This document shows, one piece after another, positions 1-8,203 of a DNA stretch of 33,308 bases. The stretch is taken from the IMG/VR virus record IMGVR_UViG_3300030419_007587, positions 1 through 33,308 of that record; one strand, given 5' to 3'. Origin of the DNA: a virus. Made by a program: the position numbers and the translations under genes. Position 1 is the stretch's first letter, and each line of letters opens with the position of its first letter. Below the pieces are notes generated by a model. That model saw nothing but the letters and a program-made list of their open reading frames with translations, did not search any database and was not told where the DNA came from.

Positions 1-1
1 T

Positions 2-3000
2 TTAGACACAGGTGGTAGCCGTCGAGCAAACATAAATCAACACGGGTTAAGTGGTTCTGGTGGATTGAGTGGTCATGATGGTTATTTTGCAGGTAATGTT
101 GGTATAGGTATATCATCTCCTTCTTCTTCATTACATATATGTGCTACAGACCCACGAGTTAGAGTTGATGCTACAACGGGTAATCACCCGGGTTATGAGC
201 TACTAGAATCTGGTTCTAGATGCTGGGTTATGTATAATGATCCTGACAACAGCGATGCACTTACATTTAAAAGTGATGTAGATAGGTTTGTTATAAAGGA
301 TAGCGGTAACGTTGGAATCGGATGTGCCGCGCCAACGTGTAAGTTGGAAGTGGGTGGTAATGCACTAGTCGTTGGTAATACAACCATAACCGGTAACTTA
401 TCTGTTACAGGAGATATTACGTGTTTAGATACTGCAATTTCTTTAACTTCAGCTCTATCAGTTGTTAATGCCGGTACAGGTCCTGCGCTGTATGTTGAGC
501 AAGACGGCTCGCAACCAATTGCTCATTTTATTGATAAAAACGGCGACGATATAGTATTTGATGATAATGGTAAAGTTGGTATAGGTACAAGTAGCCCGGG
601 TGATAAACTAACAGTACAAGGTAATATAAGTGCTAATGGTAACATAAAATTAATAAATCCTACCCCGTGGATTAGACTACAAACGTCAGATGCTTCAGAA
701 AAACGTTTAGATTTATGTGTAGATAGTAATTCTATAGGTATAATAGCTGCTAACCAATCAGCTCAGCAGCTAGCGTTTTGCACAACTAATTCCGAAAGAA
801 TGCGAATAGATGCTAGTGGCAACGTTGGTATCGGCTACACATCATTGGTCAAAGAATTAATGGTTAATGGGTCTGTACTTACAAAAAATAACGCCGGGTT
901 TGTACAGTATGACGCAGCTGGAAATATAGCGACTCTTGTAAATCAAAACGGAAGTGATTTGTTAACTCTCGGAGACAACAACCACACAGAAAAAATTAAT
1001 ATAGCGTCAGTGGGTAATGTCGGTATTGATACAACATCACCAGGAGAAAAACTCACCGTGCAAGGTACTGTGAGTGCTAGTGGAATAAAAGTACCGGATG
1101 AATCAAAAATTAATATAGGTACAGGAAACGATATACAGCTCCAACACTCTGGTGGTAACAGTTATATTGAAAATTCAACTGGTCATTTATACATAAATAA
1201 TAACCAAGCTGATAAAGACATATTCTTCAGAAATGATAACGGTTCTGGGACTGCAACTACTTATTTCTTCTTAGATGGAAGCGCAGTTGATACCCGTGTT
1301 TGTAAAAACTTCCGATTTATTGATAATGTAAAAGCTGGATTCGGAACCAGCATGAATTTCAATATATGCCATGATGGAACAAATTCGTATTTAGAAGAAA
1401 CGGCAGGTGATTTGATAATAAAAAATACTGCGGATGATATAAAAATCTTAGCTGAAGACGATATTGTTATCAGAGATATTGACGATTCTACCAATATGGC
1501 TCACTTCATTAATGGTGGTGCTGTAGAGCTATACCATAATGGAAGCAAGAAATTCGAGACAACATCTGCTGGAGCAACTGTACAAGGTACTGTGAGTGCT
1601 AGTGGAGTAAAGGTACCAGATAACTCGTGTATTAATATAGGTACAGGAAACGATATACAACTATATCACACTGGAAGTGATAGTTATATTCTAAACAACA
1701 CCGGTAACCTTTACATAAGACAAGAGGTTGCTGATGGTGATCTCGTACTCGCTCATGGTACAGAAAAATCCTTTCTTTCTGTTAAGAACGGTCGGGCTGA
1801 ATTGCGTTATGATGACTCTGCTAAGTTATGTACAACAAATACTGGAATTAATGTTGCAGGAGGTGCAACTATTAATGGTGATATAAGTGGTTCCGGTGAA
1901 TTGTGTGGTCATGATGGTTATTTTGCAGGTAATGTTGGTATTAATACATCAGATCCAAACGAAACTCTCACTGTAGTAGGTGATATAAGTGCTACGGAAT
2001 GCTTCCGATTCCCTGGTGGCTTAAATCTTAAGCAAGGGACAAATAGTTCTCTTCAAGTTACAAATGGTAGTGGGTATGTTCAAATAGGTCCACAGAACAC
2101 TAGTTGGTCACATTTTAGTACAGATCGAAATAGATTTTATTTTAATAAATGTATTGTAGTTGATACCGGTGTTTTTAAATCGTATGATGAAGATCTAGTC
2201 ATAGGAGGTAACGAAACCGGTACAGCTTGCGATGTTATAATAAAGACAGATGATACTGATAGAATTCATGTTGAAGCAGCAGGTAATGTTGGTATAGGTA
2301 CAACAACACCAAACGAAAAGCTTACTGTAGCTGGTAACATAAGCGCAAGTGGAGATGTTTGTATTGGTGATGATTTAGTTGTTAATGGAGAGTCTATTAC
2401 AATATGCGGTGCTACTGCTCAGTTATGTCTATATGATACAACTGATTCAGACGACATGTGGATTAATTTTATAGGCGCAGGTACTTCATACGCTTGTTTA
2501 GGTTATTTGCAACGTGGCTCGTATTTTGATATCTGCACCAATAATAGAGATATAAGTTTATTACCTGGAACCGCAAATGTTGGTATTGGTACAACAAACC
2601 CTGAAGCTAAACTTACTGTACAGGGTGCTGTAAGTGCCGACGGTAGTCTTAGTGCTCACTACGGTTTAGTAGTAACTAAACCCGGGACAACAGGAAAAGC
2701 TTGTTTAGAATTAAAAGGTAAGGGTAATAGTACAGGAGATCAAGTTGGAATAGTTCAATTTAAGAGTTACTCTCAGGGTGTACCTTTAGCATCCATGCAG
2801 GGTATACGACACGATGACGATGTATTAGGTTGTTTAGCTTTCAGTACTAGTAATAGCGAGAGAGTAAGAATTGATAATAATGGTAATGTTGGTATAGGAA
2901 CAGATAGTCCAGATGCTCTTCTACATGTTTATTCAACAGGTAATGGAGAAATAGAAGTAGAGAGAAATGGCGGCGCATTAATTAATTTACAAGCACAAGC

Positions 3001-3958
3001 TAGTAAGGGAGTTATTGGCACAGATAGTAATCATCAATTAGATTTTAAAACTAATGCTAGTGCTCGCATGACCATAGAGGCAGGTGGTGATGTTGGTATA
3101 GGAACTACATCACCAGGAGAGAAACTCACTGTGCAAGGTACTGTAAGCGCTAGTGGATTAAAAGTACCAGACAACTCGTGTATTAATATAGGTACAGGAA
3201 ACGATTTACAGCTCCAGCATACTGGTAGTGAAAGTCAAATATTTAATAATACCGGGCAATTAGACATAAGAACACCCAGCCGGTTATTAGTAACCTCCAG
3301 TGGTGGTGATGAAATGATTAGAGCTGAAGTTGACGGTTCTGTATGTCTATATTACGATGACTCTGCTAAGTTATGTACAACATCTGTTGGAGCAACTGTA
3401 CAAGGTACTGTAAGCTCTAGTGGATTAAAAATGCCGGATCATTCATGTGTTAGTATAGGTACAGGAAACGATTTAAAGCTGTACCACGACGCCACAAACT
3501 CATACATGGATAATGATACTGGGCATTTATATATAAGAAATTCCGGCAGTAATGATAATTCAAATATTTATATCCAAGCAGTAGATGGTGAGCAGTCAAT
3601 AATTGCAAATGATGATGGTAGTGTTGTTCTCTATAATAATAACTCTGTCAAGTTCTGTACTTGTTCATCAGGTTCTAGAACTACTGGAACGCATTGTGCT
3701 ACAACCTGCTTACGTTCAGCTACAGTTTGTAGTACGGGTTGTTTACGTGGAGCATGTGTCTGCGGTACTAGTAGCGTTTGTAGCCCTACCGTCTATGGTT
3801 CAACAACTGTTTGTAGCCCTACTGTATGTGGTACTACCTGTGGTAGCTTTTGTACGTTATACCTCACAAATCTACCTACATCATCATGCTGCTTATGCGC
3901 CGGCGCTGTATGGAACAACTGCGGTTATCTTATGATCGTTTCCGGATGCGGGTGCTAA
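2..3958 (+). CDS. Long repeat-rich, cysteine-rich tail-fibre-like virion protein (5' partial)
   Basis: The reading frame is open from base 2, so the true start lies left of the window. The TTG at 65 is only an internal codon and the 21 codons before it continue the same repeat style. The visible part is about 1318 residues. It is built from recurring units of the NVGIGTTSPGEKLTV type followed by QGTVSASGxKxPD and INIGTGNDxQL, a pattern common in long phage fibre and adhesin-like structural proteins. The C-terminus follows the widespread phage-protein ending LPTSxxxxAGxxWNxxGxL, but with several positions replaced by Cys. The last roughly 100 residues hold about 19 cysteines. No endosialidase-type chaperone domain is seen. 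A role in receptor binding or the distal tail is inferred from the repeat type. It runs convergently to the next gene. Confidence 0.75.
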   Translation, partial: LDTGGSRRANINQHGLSGSGGLSGHDGYFAGNVGIGISSPSSSLHICATDPRVRVDATTGNHPGYELLESGSRCWVMYNDPDNSDALTFKSDVDRFVIKDSGNVGIGCAAPTCKLEVGGNALVVGNTTITGNLSVTGDITCLDTAISLTSALSVVNAGTGPALYVEQDGSQPIAHFIDKNGDDIVFDDNGKVGIGTSSPGDKLTVQGNISANGNIKLINPTPWIRLQTSDASEKRLDLCVDSNSIGIIAANQSAQQLAFCTTNSERMRIDASGNVGIGYTSLVKELMVNGSVLTKNNAGFVQYDAAGNIATLVNQNGSDLLTLGDNNHTEKINIASVGNVGIDTTSPGEKLTVQGTVSASGIKVPDESKINIGTGNDIQLQHSGGNSYIENSTGHLYINNNQADKDIFFRNDNGSGTATTYFFLDGSAVDTRVCKNFRFIDNVKAGFGTSMNFNICHDGTNSYLEETAGDLIIKNTADDIKILAEDDIVIRDIDDSTNMAHFINGGAVELYHNGSKKFETTSAGATVQGTVSASGVKVPDNSCINIGTGNDIQLYHTGSDSYILNNTGNLYIRQEVADGDLVLAHGTEKSFLSVKNGRAELRYDDSAKLCTTNTGINVAGGATINGDISGSGELCGHDGYFAGNVGINTSDPNETLTVVGDISATECFRFPGGLNLKQGTNSSLQVTNGSGYVQIGPQNTSWSHFSTDRNRFYFNKCIVVDTGVFKSYDEDLVIGGNETGTACDVIIKTDDTDRIHVEAAGNVGIGTTTPNEKLTVAGNISASGDVCIGDDLVVNGESITICGATAQLCLYDTTDSDDMWINFIGAGTSYACLGYLQRGSYFDICTNNRDISLLPGTANVGIGTTNPEAKLTVQGAVSADGSLSAHYGLVVTKPGTTGKACLELKGKGNSTGDQVGIVQFKSYSQGVPLASMQGIRHDDDVLGCLAFSTSNSERVRIDNNGNVGIGTDSPDALLHVYSTGNGEIEVERNGGALINLQAQASKGVIGTDSNHQLDFKTNASARMTIEAGGDVGIGTTSPGEKLTVQGTVSASGLKVPDNSCINIGTGNDLQLQHTGSESQIFNNTGQLDIRTPSRLLVTSSGGDEMIRAEVDGSVCLYYDDSAKLCTTSVGATVQGTVSSSGLKMPDHSCVSIGTGNDLKLYHDATNSYMDNDTGHLYIRNSGSNDNSNIYIQAVDGEQSIIANDDGSVVLYNNNSVKFCTCSSGSRTTGTHCATTCLRSATVCSTGCLRGACVCGTSSVCSPTVYGSTTVCSPTVCGTTCGSFCTLYLTNLPTSSCCLCAGAVWNNCGYLMIVSGCGC
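69..105 (+). repeat. 37-bp exact direct repeat, copy 1 (copy 2 at 1905-1941)
   Basis: The 37 bases encoding GHDGYFAGNVG with its flanks are identical at 69-105 and 1905-1941. The upstream codons (SGSGGLSG versus SGSGELCG) are also similar. This shows that the sequence left of base 65 belongs to the same repeated architecture and supports the 5'-partial call. Confidence 0.85.
1051..3490 (+). repeat. Four diverged copies of a ~100-bp coding module in the fibre gene
   Basis: Copies lie near 1051-1140, 1575-1680, 3124-3236 and 3391-3490. Each encodes TVQGTVSxSGxKxPD then a short S-x-x-x-IGTGND-x-x-L segment. A 27-base stretch (1811-1837) recurs at 3356-3382. The DNA similarity is high enough that duplication or recombination within the gene is likely. 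Confidence 0.8.
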
Positions 3959-3974
3959 TGGTAAGATGGGATAA

Positions 3975-4769
3975 TTAAAAGCCCATTAATCTCTTACGAG
4001 CATGCTCTGGACCAACAAAGCCTAGATCAGAGCTGCTCAACCCTGCTGAAACTAATAGACCTGTCGTGGTGGTACACGATCCTGCCAATAATGGATCTCC
4101 TAAGTAGTATTGAACCTCAATACCGGAATCATGATGGCCTAACCGTTGATGCCTACTCTTTGTAGCTTGCGCTGGTGATGTTCTCAAAGCGACAGTAATA
4201 CCGGATAAAGATGAGAAGACTAGAGTCTCACCCTGATGTATGCGGTGCGGTCTATGATGACTGTAAGTTTCTGTATCCTCTGGCGAAATTAGTACGTACA
4301 TGAAACCTATTTGGCGACCATCGATTTCATTGAGATTACCATATCCCTTAGCGAGGCAGGTTCCAGTATGTAGTGGAGCTTTACCGCCTGGTGCATCGCA
4401 TCCATCCGGTATATTTGTTGGCGTGTCTACTCCAGCTACCCCATCTGCTGTTGGTGGTGGGGTATATAGCAGTTGTGAGACCGGGTGTGTACCAATAGCT
4501 CCGAGCTTTTCTATTCCTATAGTACCAGATAACGCACCTGTTGCCGCAGCAATACCAACAACACCGACACCTGGATTAGGTACCGGATTAGTCCCTGGAT
4601 TTGTAATATCGCTACCGGTGCCGATTGGAGTGTAAGTTACTTTACCAGCAGTTAGAGAAACAACTTTAGCAGTTGATCCAATTGCTTCAACACCAGACCC
4701 CTCGGCTAGTTCTGGATAGCTTACTAATGATGCAGATAAAATTGCATGTGAAAATGTATTAATCGCCAT
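3975..4769 (-). CDS. Unassigned protein downstream of the major capsid gene
   Basis: A 264-residue protein that I do not recognise. The N-terminal third is Gly/Val/Pro/Thr-rich with a low-complexity TNPGTNPVPNPGVGVVG linker near residues 58-74. The C-terminal half is more ordered and His/Arg-rich (SHHRPHRIHQGETLVF), with HQRLGHHDSG further on. No signal peptide or membrane segment is seen. It is the last minus-strand gene of the head module, after a strong terminator that follows gp23, and it has its own AATAAATA late-promoter-like element 5 nt before the ATG. That places it among late, probably virion-associated proteins such as a decoration or fibre-related protein. This is inferred from context only. 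Confidence 0.6.
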   Translation of the reverse strand: MAINTFSHAILSASLVSYPELAEGSGVEAIGSTAKVVSLTAGKVTYTPIGTGSDITNPGTNPVPNPGVGVVGIAAATGALSGTIGIEKLGAIGTHPVSQLLYTPPPTADGVAGVDTPTNIPDGCDAPGGKAPLHTGTCLAKGYGNLNEIDGRQIGFMYVLISPEDTETYSHHRPHRIHQGETLVFSSLSGITVALRTSPAQATKSRHQRLGHHDSGIEVQYYLGDPLLAGSCTTTTGLLVSAGLSSSDLGFVGPEHARKRLMGF

Positions 4770-4774
4770 GTAAT

Positions 4775-4782
4775 TATTTATT
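4775..4782 (-). promoter_or_regulatory. T4-late-promoter-like AATAAATA
   Basis: AATAAATA on the minus strand lies 5 nt before the ATG at 4769. It resembles the T4 late promoter TATAAATA. No Shine-Dalgarno sequence is visible between it and the start. Confidence 0.5.
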
Positions 4783-4813
4783 AAATAAGAGTTATTTTAT
4801 CCGAAGTTTAGAC

Positions 4814-4846
4814 AAAAAAACGGCGAGACTTTCGTCCCGCCGTTTT
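4814..4846 (-). terminator. Rho-independent terminator after gene 23
   Basis: A 13-bp stem (4834-4846 paired with 4817-4829, one G-U pair) is closed by a GAAA tetraloop (4830-4833) on the minus strand. The 3' side of the stem runs into seven consecutive U (4814-4820). It lies 41 bases past the gp23 stop and separates the highly expressed capsid gene from the next gene. Confidence 0.9.
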
Positions 4847-4886
4847 AAGATTGTCTCTCGACTGCTGCTTAATCAGCGATGTACTA

Positions 4887-6413
4887 TCAGAAGTACACTG
4901 CCGTTGAGCCAGGAGTAAACGCAGTACCAAGTCCCTGAACAAGTATGACATGGTAGTAGAGATTCGCTCCGAAGATGTTGTCAACAACACCATAACGAGT
5001 AAGCAAGCCAACACGTGGTGCGAAGTCGTTAGGACCGATGGTTCTCTGAACCATGACTGGAATGTAAGGACAGTAAATAATACCAGTATCGTAGAACTCA
5101 GGACCCTTGTATCCGAGAAGAGCATACTCAATAGCAGCGCTATAAGCGCCTCCAGTGCTAGCACTGGTGTAAGTCTGCTCATCGTACACATTGGAATTCT
5201 GAACCTCTGTTCTGGTATCACGGTAAACGTTAAACCTTCCTCCGAGCGAACCAACCTTAGCAATACCAACAGGTTGTGTATTGACGTCACCTTGAACAGG
5301 TACCCACTGGAATTCAGGGAGCATTTCAAGAATGGCGGCAACACGAGGAGTACAAACAATAAAGTTTGCAGCACCACGCCTGTTACGCACAGCAATGCGG
5401 TTGGCTTCAATGATGATACGCTGGTAGAAGTCCCTGTTGCGCTCAACCATCCAACGGCCGTCTGCAGAAGCAGGTGACCAGAAGGAGAATCCTCTGTCAG
5501 CTCCAGCATTAAGAGCAGACTGGATCATTCTCATGAGCATCTCACGGTCGATCTCAGCCTGAATCTCATACGACATAGCGTTTGTGATCTCAGCGTCAAT
5601 ATCGATACCGTTCATGTTCTTAAGGTCTTGCTCAAGTTCAACGGACCAACGTGCACCAAGGCGGCGTGTGCCGGCCTCGACAGCGGTCTTCTCGAACTTA
5701 ACCTCAACCTGAGGAATGTTACCAGTAATCTCAAATGCGGAAAGGATTTGAGCAACACCTGTATCTTCCGCTGCAAACGACCAGTTAACATCACCAGACA
5801 AGCTGTATGAAGAAGCACCGGTAAAGCGGGTATCCAGGAGTTGATATCCGAGTTCATCAGCATTGAGACCTTCTGCTCCAGCATACTGTCCAGCCGCGTC
5901 GGACTGGGTATTTGTTGCAGGAGGAGTACCAGGTCCGGTAGTAGTGCCGCCGATAGGACCAGAGGTTCCATCAGCACCGTTACCAAGATAATCGGACTGG
6001 TAAGCGTAGCGAAGAGCAAATGCAAGTCCAACAGGACCTGACATTGGCTGAACACCAACGATCTCGTTTGTGATAAGCTCGGGGAACGTACGACGAATCA
6101 TCGGAATAAGGACTTTAGGAAGACGAGCATCTCCTGCTGCGTAGTTGTCGCCAGAATTAATTCCAGCAGAACCACCAGGCTGATACAAGCCACCGGTCGT
6201 GGTACTACCTTGACCGAATGAACCTTGTGCAGTAGATGAACCCTCCTCAATACACCACTTCTCCTGGTTTTCCAGCAGAATAGCAGTATTTAAGCGGGTG
6301 TGATCGTCTTCGATAGCCTTAACACTATCGGATGAATAATCTAGAACAGGCGCCCACTTCTCAAGAAGAGTGTCTGCTCTATCGCGATCAATAAATGATT
6401 GTGGTTTATTCAT
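4887..6413 (-). CDS. 23: Major capsid protein (T4 gp23-like)
   Basis: A 508-residue T4-type major capsid protein, the building block of the head hexamers. Family hallmarks include the N-terminal LNTAILLENQEKW segment, RRTFPELITNEIVGVQPMSGPVGLAFALRY near residues 90-135, and TRRLGARWSVELEQDL in the middle. In T4, gp21 removes the N-terminal propeptide after an (I/L)-x-E site. A candidate here is IEE at residues 55-57, just before a Ser/Gly/Thr-rich linker. A Gly/Thr/Pro-rich insert lies near residues 145-170. The ATG is preceded by GAAAGGAA 7 nt upstream, the clearest ribosome-binding site in the head module. The gene is noticeably less AT-rich than its neighbours, fitting high expression. Confidence 0.95.
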   Translation of the reverse strand: MNKPQSFIDRDRADTLLEKWAPVLDYSSDSVKAIEDDHTRLNTAILLENQEKWCIEEGSSTAQGSFGQGSTTTGGLYQPGGSAGINSGDNYAAGDARLPKVLIPMIRRTFPELITNEIVGVQPMSGPVGLAFALRYAYQSDYLGNGADGTSGPIGGTTTGPGTPPATNTQSDAAGQYAGAEGLNADELGYQLLDTRFTGASSYSLSGDVNWSFAAEDTGVAQILSAFEITGNIPQVEVKFEKTAVEAGTRRLGARWSVELEQDLKNMNGIDIDAEITNAMSYEIQAEIDREMLMRMIQSALNAGADRGFSFWSPASADGRWMVERNRDFYQRIIIEANRIAVRNRRGAANFIVCTPRVAAILEMLPEFQWVPVQGDVNTQPVGIAKVGSLGGRFNVYRDTRTEVQNSNVYDEQTYTSASTGGAYSAAIEYALLGYKGPEFYDTGIIYCPYIPVMVQRTIGPNDFAPRVGLLTRYGVVDNIFGANLYYHVILVQGLGTAFTPGSTAVYF

Positions 6414-6420
6414 TAGACGT

Positions 6421-6427
6421 TTCCTTT
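6421..6427 (-). promoter_or_regulatory. Strong ribosome-binding site of gene 23
   Basis: AAAGGAA on the minus strand lies 7 nt before the ATG at 6413. Most other head genes here lack a recognisable Shine-Dalgarno, so this one stands out and fixes the gp23 start. Confidence 0.7.
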
Positions 6428-6454
6428 CATTTTACCTCATGGACTTAGCATTTC

Positions 6455-6488
6455 GGACTAGTCCAAGTTACTCAGGTGACAAGCACCT
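6455..6488 (-). other. Two small inverted repeats in the gp22-gp23 gap
   Basis: GGACTAGTCC at 6455-6464 is a perfect 10-bp palindrome. AGGTG at 6474-6478 pairs with CACCT at 6484-6488 around a 5-nt loop. Both lie in the 93-bp untranslated gap before gene 23, the longest in the capsid block apart from the terminator gap. They could be mRNA processing or stability elements. No U-tract follows, so they are not standard terminators. Confidence 0.4.
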
Positions 6489-6506
6489 CATTGTTCAGGG
6501 TTGAAA

Positions 6507-7364
6507 TTATTTGTGAGACCTTTCTAACTCCGCTAGGTACGGGTTATATGGTTTCTCTTTCTTCTTCTCTGAAATCTGTTGTACAGGAGCATCAGTTTTT
6601 ACTCGACGTTTTTTGTATGCTTCCTCTTTAATTACTGTAAGTCTTTCCTTTTCTTTCTTATCAAATAACTTAGCAGTATAATCAAAATTTTCTTCGATAA
6701 ACTTAGGCGACTTATCACCTAAGATCTTAACAAGATACCCTCTCTTACTAGCAGGTAAACCGGCTGTTTTAGCTTCCAATAATAATTCAGCTTTTTGTTG
6801 TGTATAGGCTTCTTTAAGAACTTTGTTCTCTTTCTTAAGCTTATTAAGTTGTGTGCTAAGTTGATCGATTTGTGACTTACCATCAACAACAGCCTCTTTA
6901 ACAGATTCGCTCATTAAGGTAGAATCAACAGCAAGTACTTTTCTTAAATTACCAAGCACTTCTCTAGCTGTTCTATTCTTTGTAGCTTCTTCAATAGCGC
7001 GTGTCGGTACAGACTCTTCTAAATACTCTTCTAAATAATCAGAAATACTTTCCACTAAAGTAGTTTTAAAACTACTAGCACTACCAGTTAACTCCTTTTC
7101 ATATTTTTTAATAACACGTATAAGCTTGTTAGCATTATTAACATCAACAGCTTCTACCACTCTCTTTAGCTTAGAAGTATGATCCTTATCAATCGCAGTT
7201 ACTAACTCTTCAAGCTTCTCTGCATATAATTCATCTTGATTTGTTAATGCCGCTTCAACTGATAGTTGAATTTTTTCATGAATAGCAGTTTCAATAGCTT
7301 CAACTGACTCTTCAGTTAAAACCTCTTCTGCCTGTTTCGGTAATGCTTTGTTGTGTTTGCTCAT
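6507..7364 (-). CDS. 22: Prohead core scaffold protein (T4 gp22-like)
   Basis: A 285-residue, highly charged, mostly helical protein with long Lys/Glu-rich stretches. The heptad-like region KSQIDQLSTQLNKLKKEN near residues 163-180 points to a coiled coil. Composition, length (T4 gp22 is 269 residues) and position between the protease and the capsid gene match the T4 internal scaffold. That scaffold forms the prohead core and is degraded by gp21 during maturation. It contains several (L/I)-x-E tripeptides of the kind gp21 cuts. Its start is only 2 nt after the stop of the preceding small core-peptide gene, so the two are probably translationally coupled. Confidence 0.85.
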   Translation of the reverse strand: MSKHNKALPKQAEEVLTEESVEAIETAIHEKIQLSVEAALTNQDELYAEKLEELVTAIDKDHTSKLKRVVEAVDVNNANKLIRVIKKYEKELTGSASSFKTTLVESISDYLEEYLEESVPTRAIEEATKNRTAREVLGNLRKVLAVDSTLMSESVKEAVVDGKSQIDQLSTQLNKLKKENKVLKEAYTQQKAELLLEAKTAGLPASKRGYLVKILGDKSPKFIEENFDYTAKLFDKKEKERLTVIKEEAYKKRRVKTDAPVQQISEKKKEKPYNPYLAELERSHK

Positions 7365-7366
7365 TG

Positions 7367-7513
7367 TTAAAAGAGTGGTTTGTCTGTTGCGTTATTGATT
7401 TTTCTTGCAATTTTATCTTCAATTACGCTCTTTAAATATTTATGGGCCCGGGCATAATTTTTATTAGAAATCTGCTGGATAAACTTGCTAATCTTTAATT
7501 TGTCTTTAGCCAT
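7367..7513 (-). CDS. Small prohead core peptide, gp67-like
   Basis: A 48-codon ORF lies between gp21 and gp22. It starts MAKDKLKISKFIQQIS and ends NNATDKPLF. The F-I-x-x-I-S-N-K-N-x-A-x-A-x-K-x-L pattern, followed by an IEDKIARKI helix, resembles the N-terminal part of the T4 gp67 prohead core protein (80 residues). It lacks the acidic tail of gp67. It has its own AATAAATA element 5 nt before the ATG and fills the gap exactly, ending 2 nt before gp22. In T4, gene 67 also sits beside gene 21. I am confident that it is a gene and less sure of the gp67 homology because it is so short. Confidence 0.7.
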   Translation of the reverse strand: MAKDKLKISKFIQQISNKNYARAHKYLKSVIEDKIARKINNATDKPLF

Positions 7514-7518
7514 ATTAT

Positions 7519-7526
7519 TATTTATT
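7519..7526 (-). promoter_or_regulatory. T4-late-promoter-like AATAAATA
   Basis: AATAAATA lies 5 nt before the ATG at 7513 and overlaps the stop codon of gene 21 (7525-7527). Confidence 0.5.
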
Positions 7527-8190
7527 ATATACTCTTAATAAAGCTAAGAATTCTATCACGTAAAAAGGAATCAATTTCTTTTTTAGGTAATCTTTCAAGT
7601 GATTTTTCAAAATTCTCGTATACTTCTTCGTATCTATTGTCATCTACTAGTACCCATTGCTTGGATTCTAATATACCATTAACAAACGCTTTAGGATATG
7701 ATGGATCGGCTACACAGTCAATAGCAACTAATTTCATATTCTTTACAGTGCTATGTTCACTACTTTCTTCAAGTGTTCCAAGAGCACGAGACGACATGCC
7801 AACTTTAACCCCGTCATTTACTAATGATCGAACTATTTGACCACATGGTGTTGTTAGTACTTTTGATTTACCGTAAAAAACATTACCGTCTTGAGTTATC
7901 TCTGTAACCATATGGCACGCTCTTTCTAAGTCAACATCAGCTGTTGTAGGGTGATTAAGCTCTCCCATTGCGCGCCCAGGGGTGACCATCTCTTCAATAT
8001 ATCGCTTTGTTTCTCTTTCTAACTCCTTTAACGGGTATAATCGGTTGTTTCTATTAACCCCTTCTGCCATCATATATGGCCCTTTTATGTATAAATTGGA
8101 AGGTGAGTTTCTATCTACTTCTTCTTCAATGTATTCGAACTCGTCGTTTACATCGGGTTTTTCAACAACCAAATTAAGTTTTAATGACAT
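7525..8190 (-). CDS. 21: Prohead maturation protease (T4 gp21-like)
   Basis: A 221-residue serine protease that cleaves the scaffold and the capsid protein during head maturation. The catalytic His is expected in GELNHPTTADVDLE (H80) and the catalytic Ser in VGMSSRALGTL (S133 or S134). Both are in the order and spacing of the T4 gp21 / herpesvirus-assemblin type fold. The length matches T4 gp21 (212 residues). It is immediately upstream of the core peptide, scaffold and capsid genes that encode its substrates and assembly partners. A late-type AATAAATA precedes the start by 5 nt. Confidence 0.93.
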   Translation of the reverse strand: MSLKLNLVVEKPDVNDEFEYIEEEVDRNSPSNLYIKGPYMMAEGVNRNNRLYPLKELERETKRYIEEMVTPGRAMGELNHPTTADVDLERACHMVTEITQDGNVFYGKSKVLTTPCGQIVRSLVNDGVKVGMSSRALGTLEESSEHSTVKNMKLVAIDCVADPSYPKAFVNGILESKQWVLVDDNRYEEVYENFEKSLERLPKKEIDSFLRDRILSFIKSI

Positions 8191-8195
8191 ACAAT

Positions 8196-8203
8196 TATTT
8201 ATT
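8196..8203 (-). promoter_or_regulatory. T4-late-promoter-like AATAAATA
   Basis: AATAAATA lies 5 nt before the ATG at 8190 and touches the stop codon of the gp4-like gene (8203-8205). Confidence 0.5.

Noticed and set aside
65-67. TTG as the start of the fibre gene
   Set aside because: The frame is open back to base 2 and the 21 upstream codons continue the same repeat style as the second copy near 1880-1910, so the gene begins outside the window.
3603-3935. 110-codon plus-strand ORF in another frame of the fibre gene
   Set aside because: It lies wholly inside the cysteine-rich end of the fibre gene and has no recognisable domain. It is a frame shadow caused by repeated TGT/GTA codons.
2-3958. 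Diversity-generating retroelement target in the fibre gene
   Set aside because: No reverse transcriptase or template repeat is seen in the window, and the Cys substitutions do not follow an adenine-directed pattern.
3959-3988. Terminator between the convergent fibre and 3975-4769 genes
   Set aside because: Only a 5-bp ATGGG/CCCAT pairing with an 11-nt loop and no U-tract. Not convincing.
4300-4635. 111-codon plus-strand ORF opposite the 3975-4769 gene
   Set aside because: Pro/Gly-rich mirror of the coding strand. The minus-strand frame has the late-type element and full gene spacing.
4808-5509. 233-codon minus-strand ORF inside gene 23
   Set aside because: It overlaps the clearly coding capsid frame, is low-complexity Leu/Ser-rich and has no family pattern.
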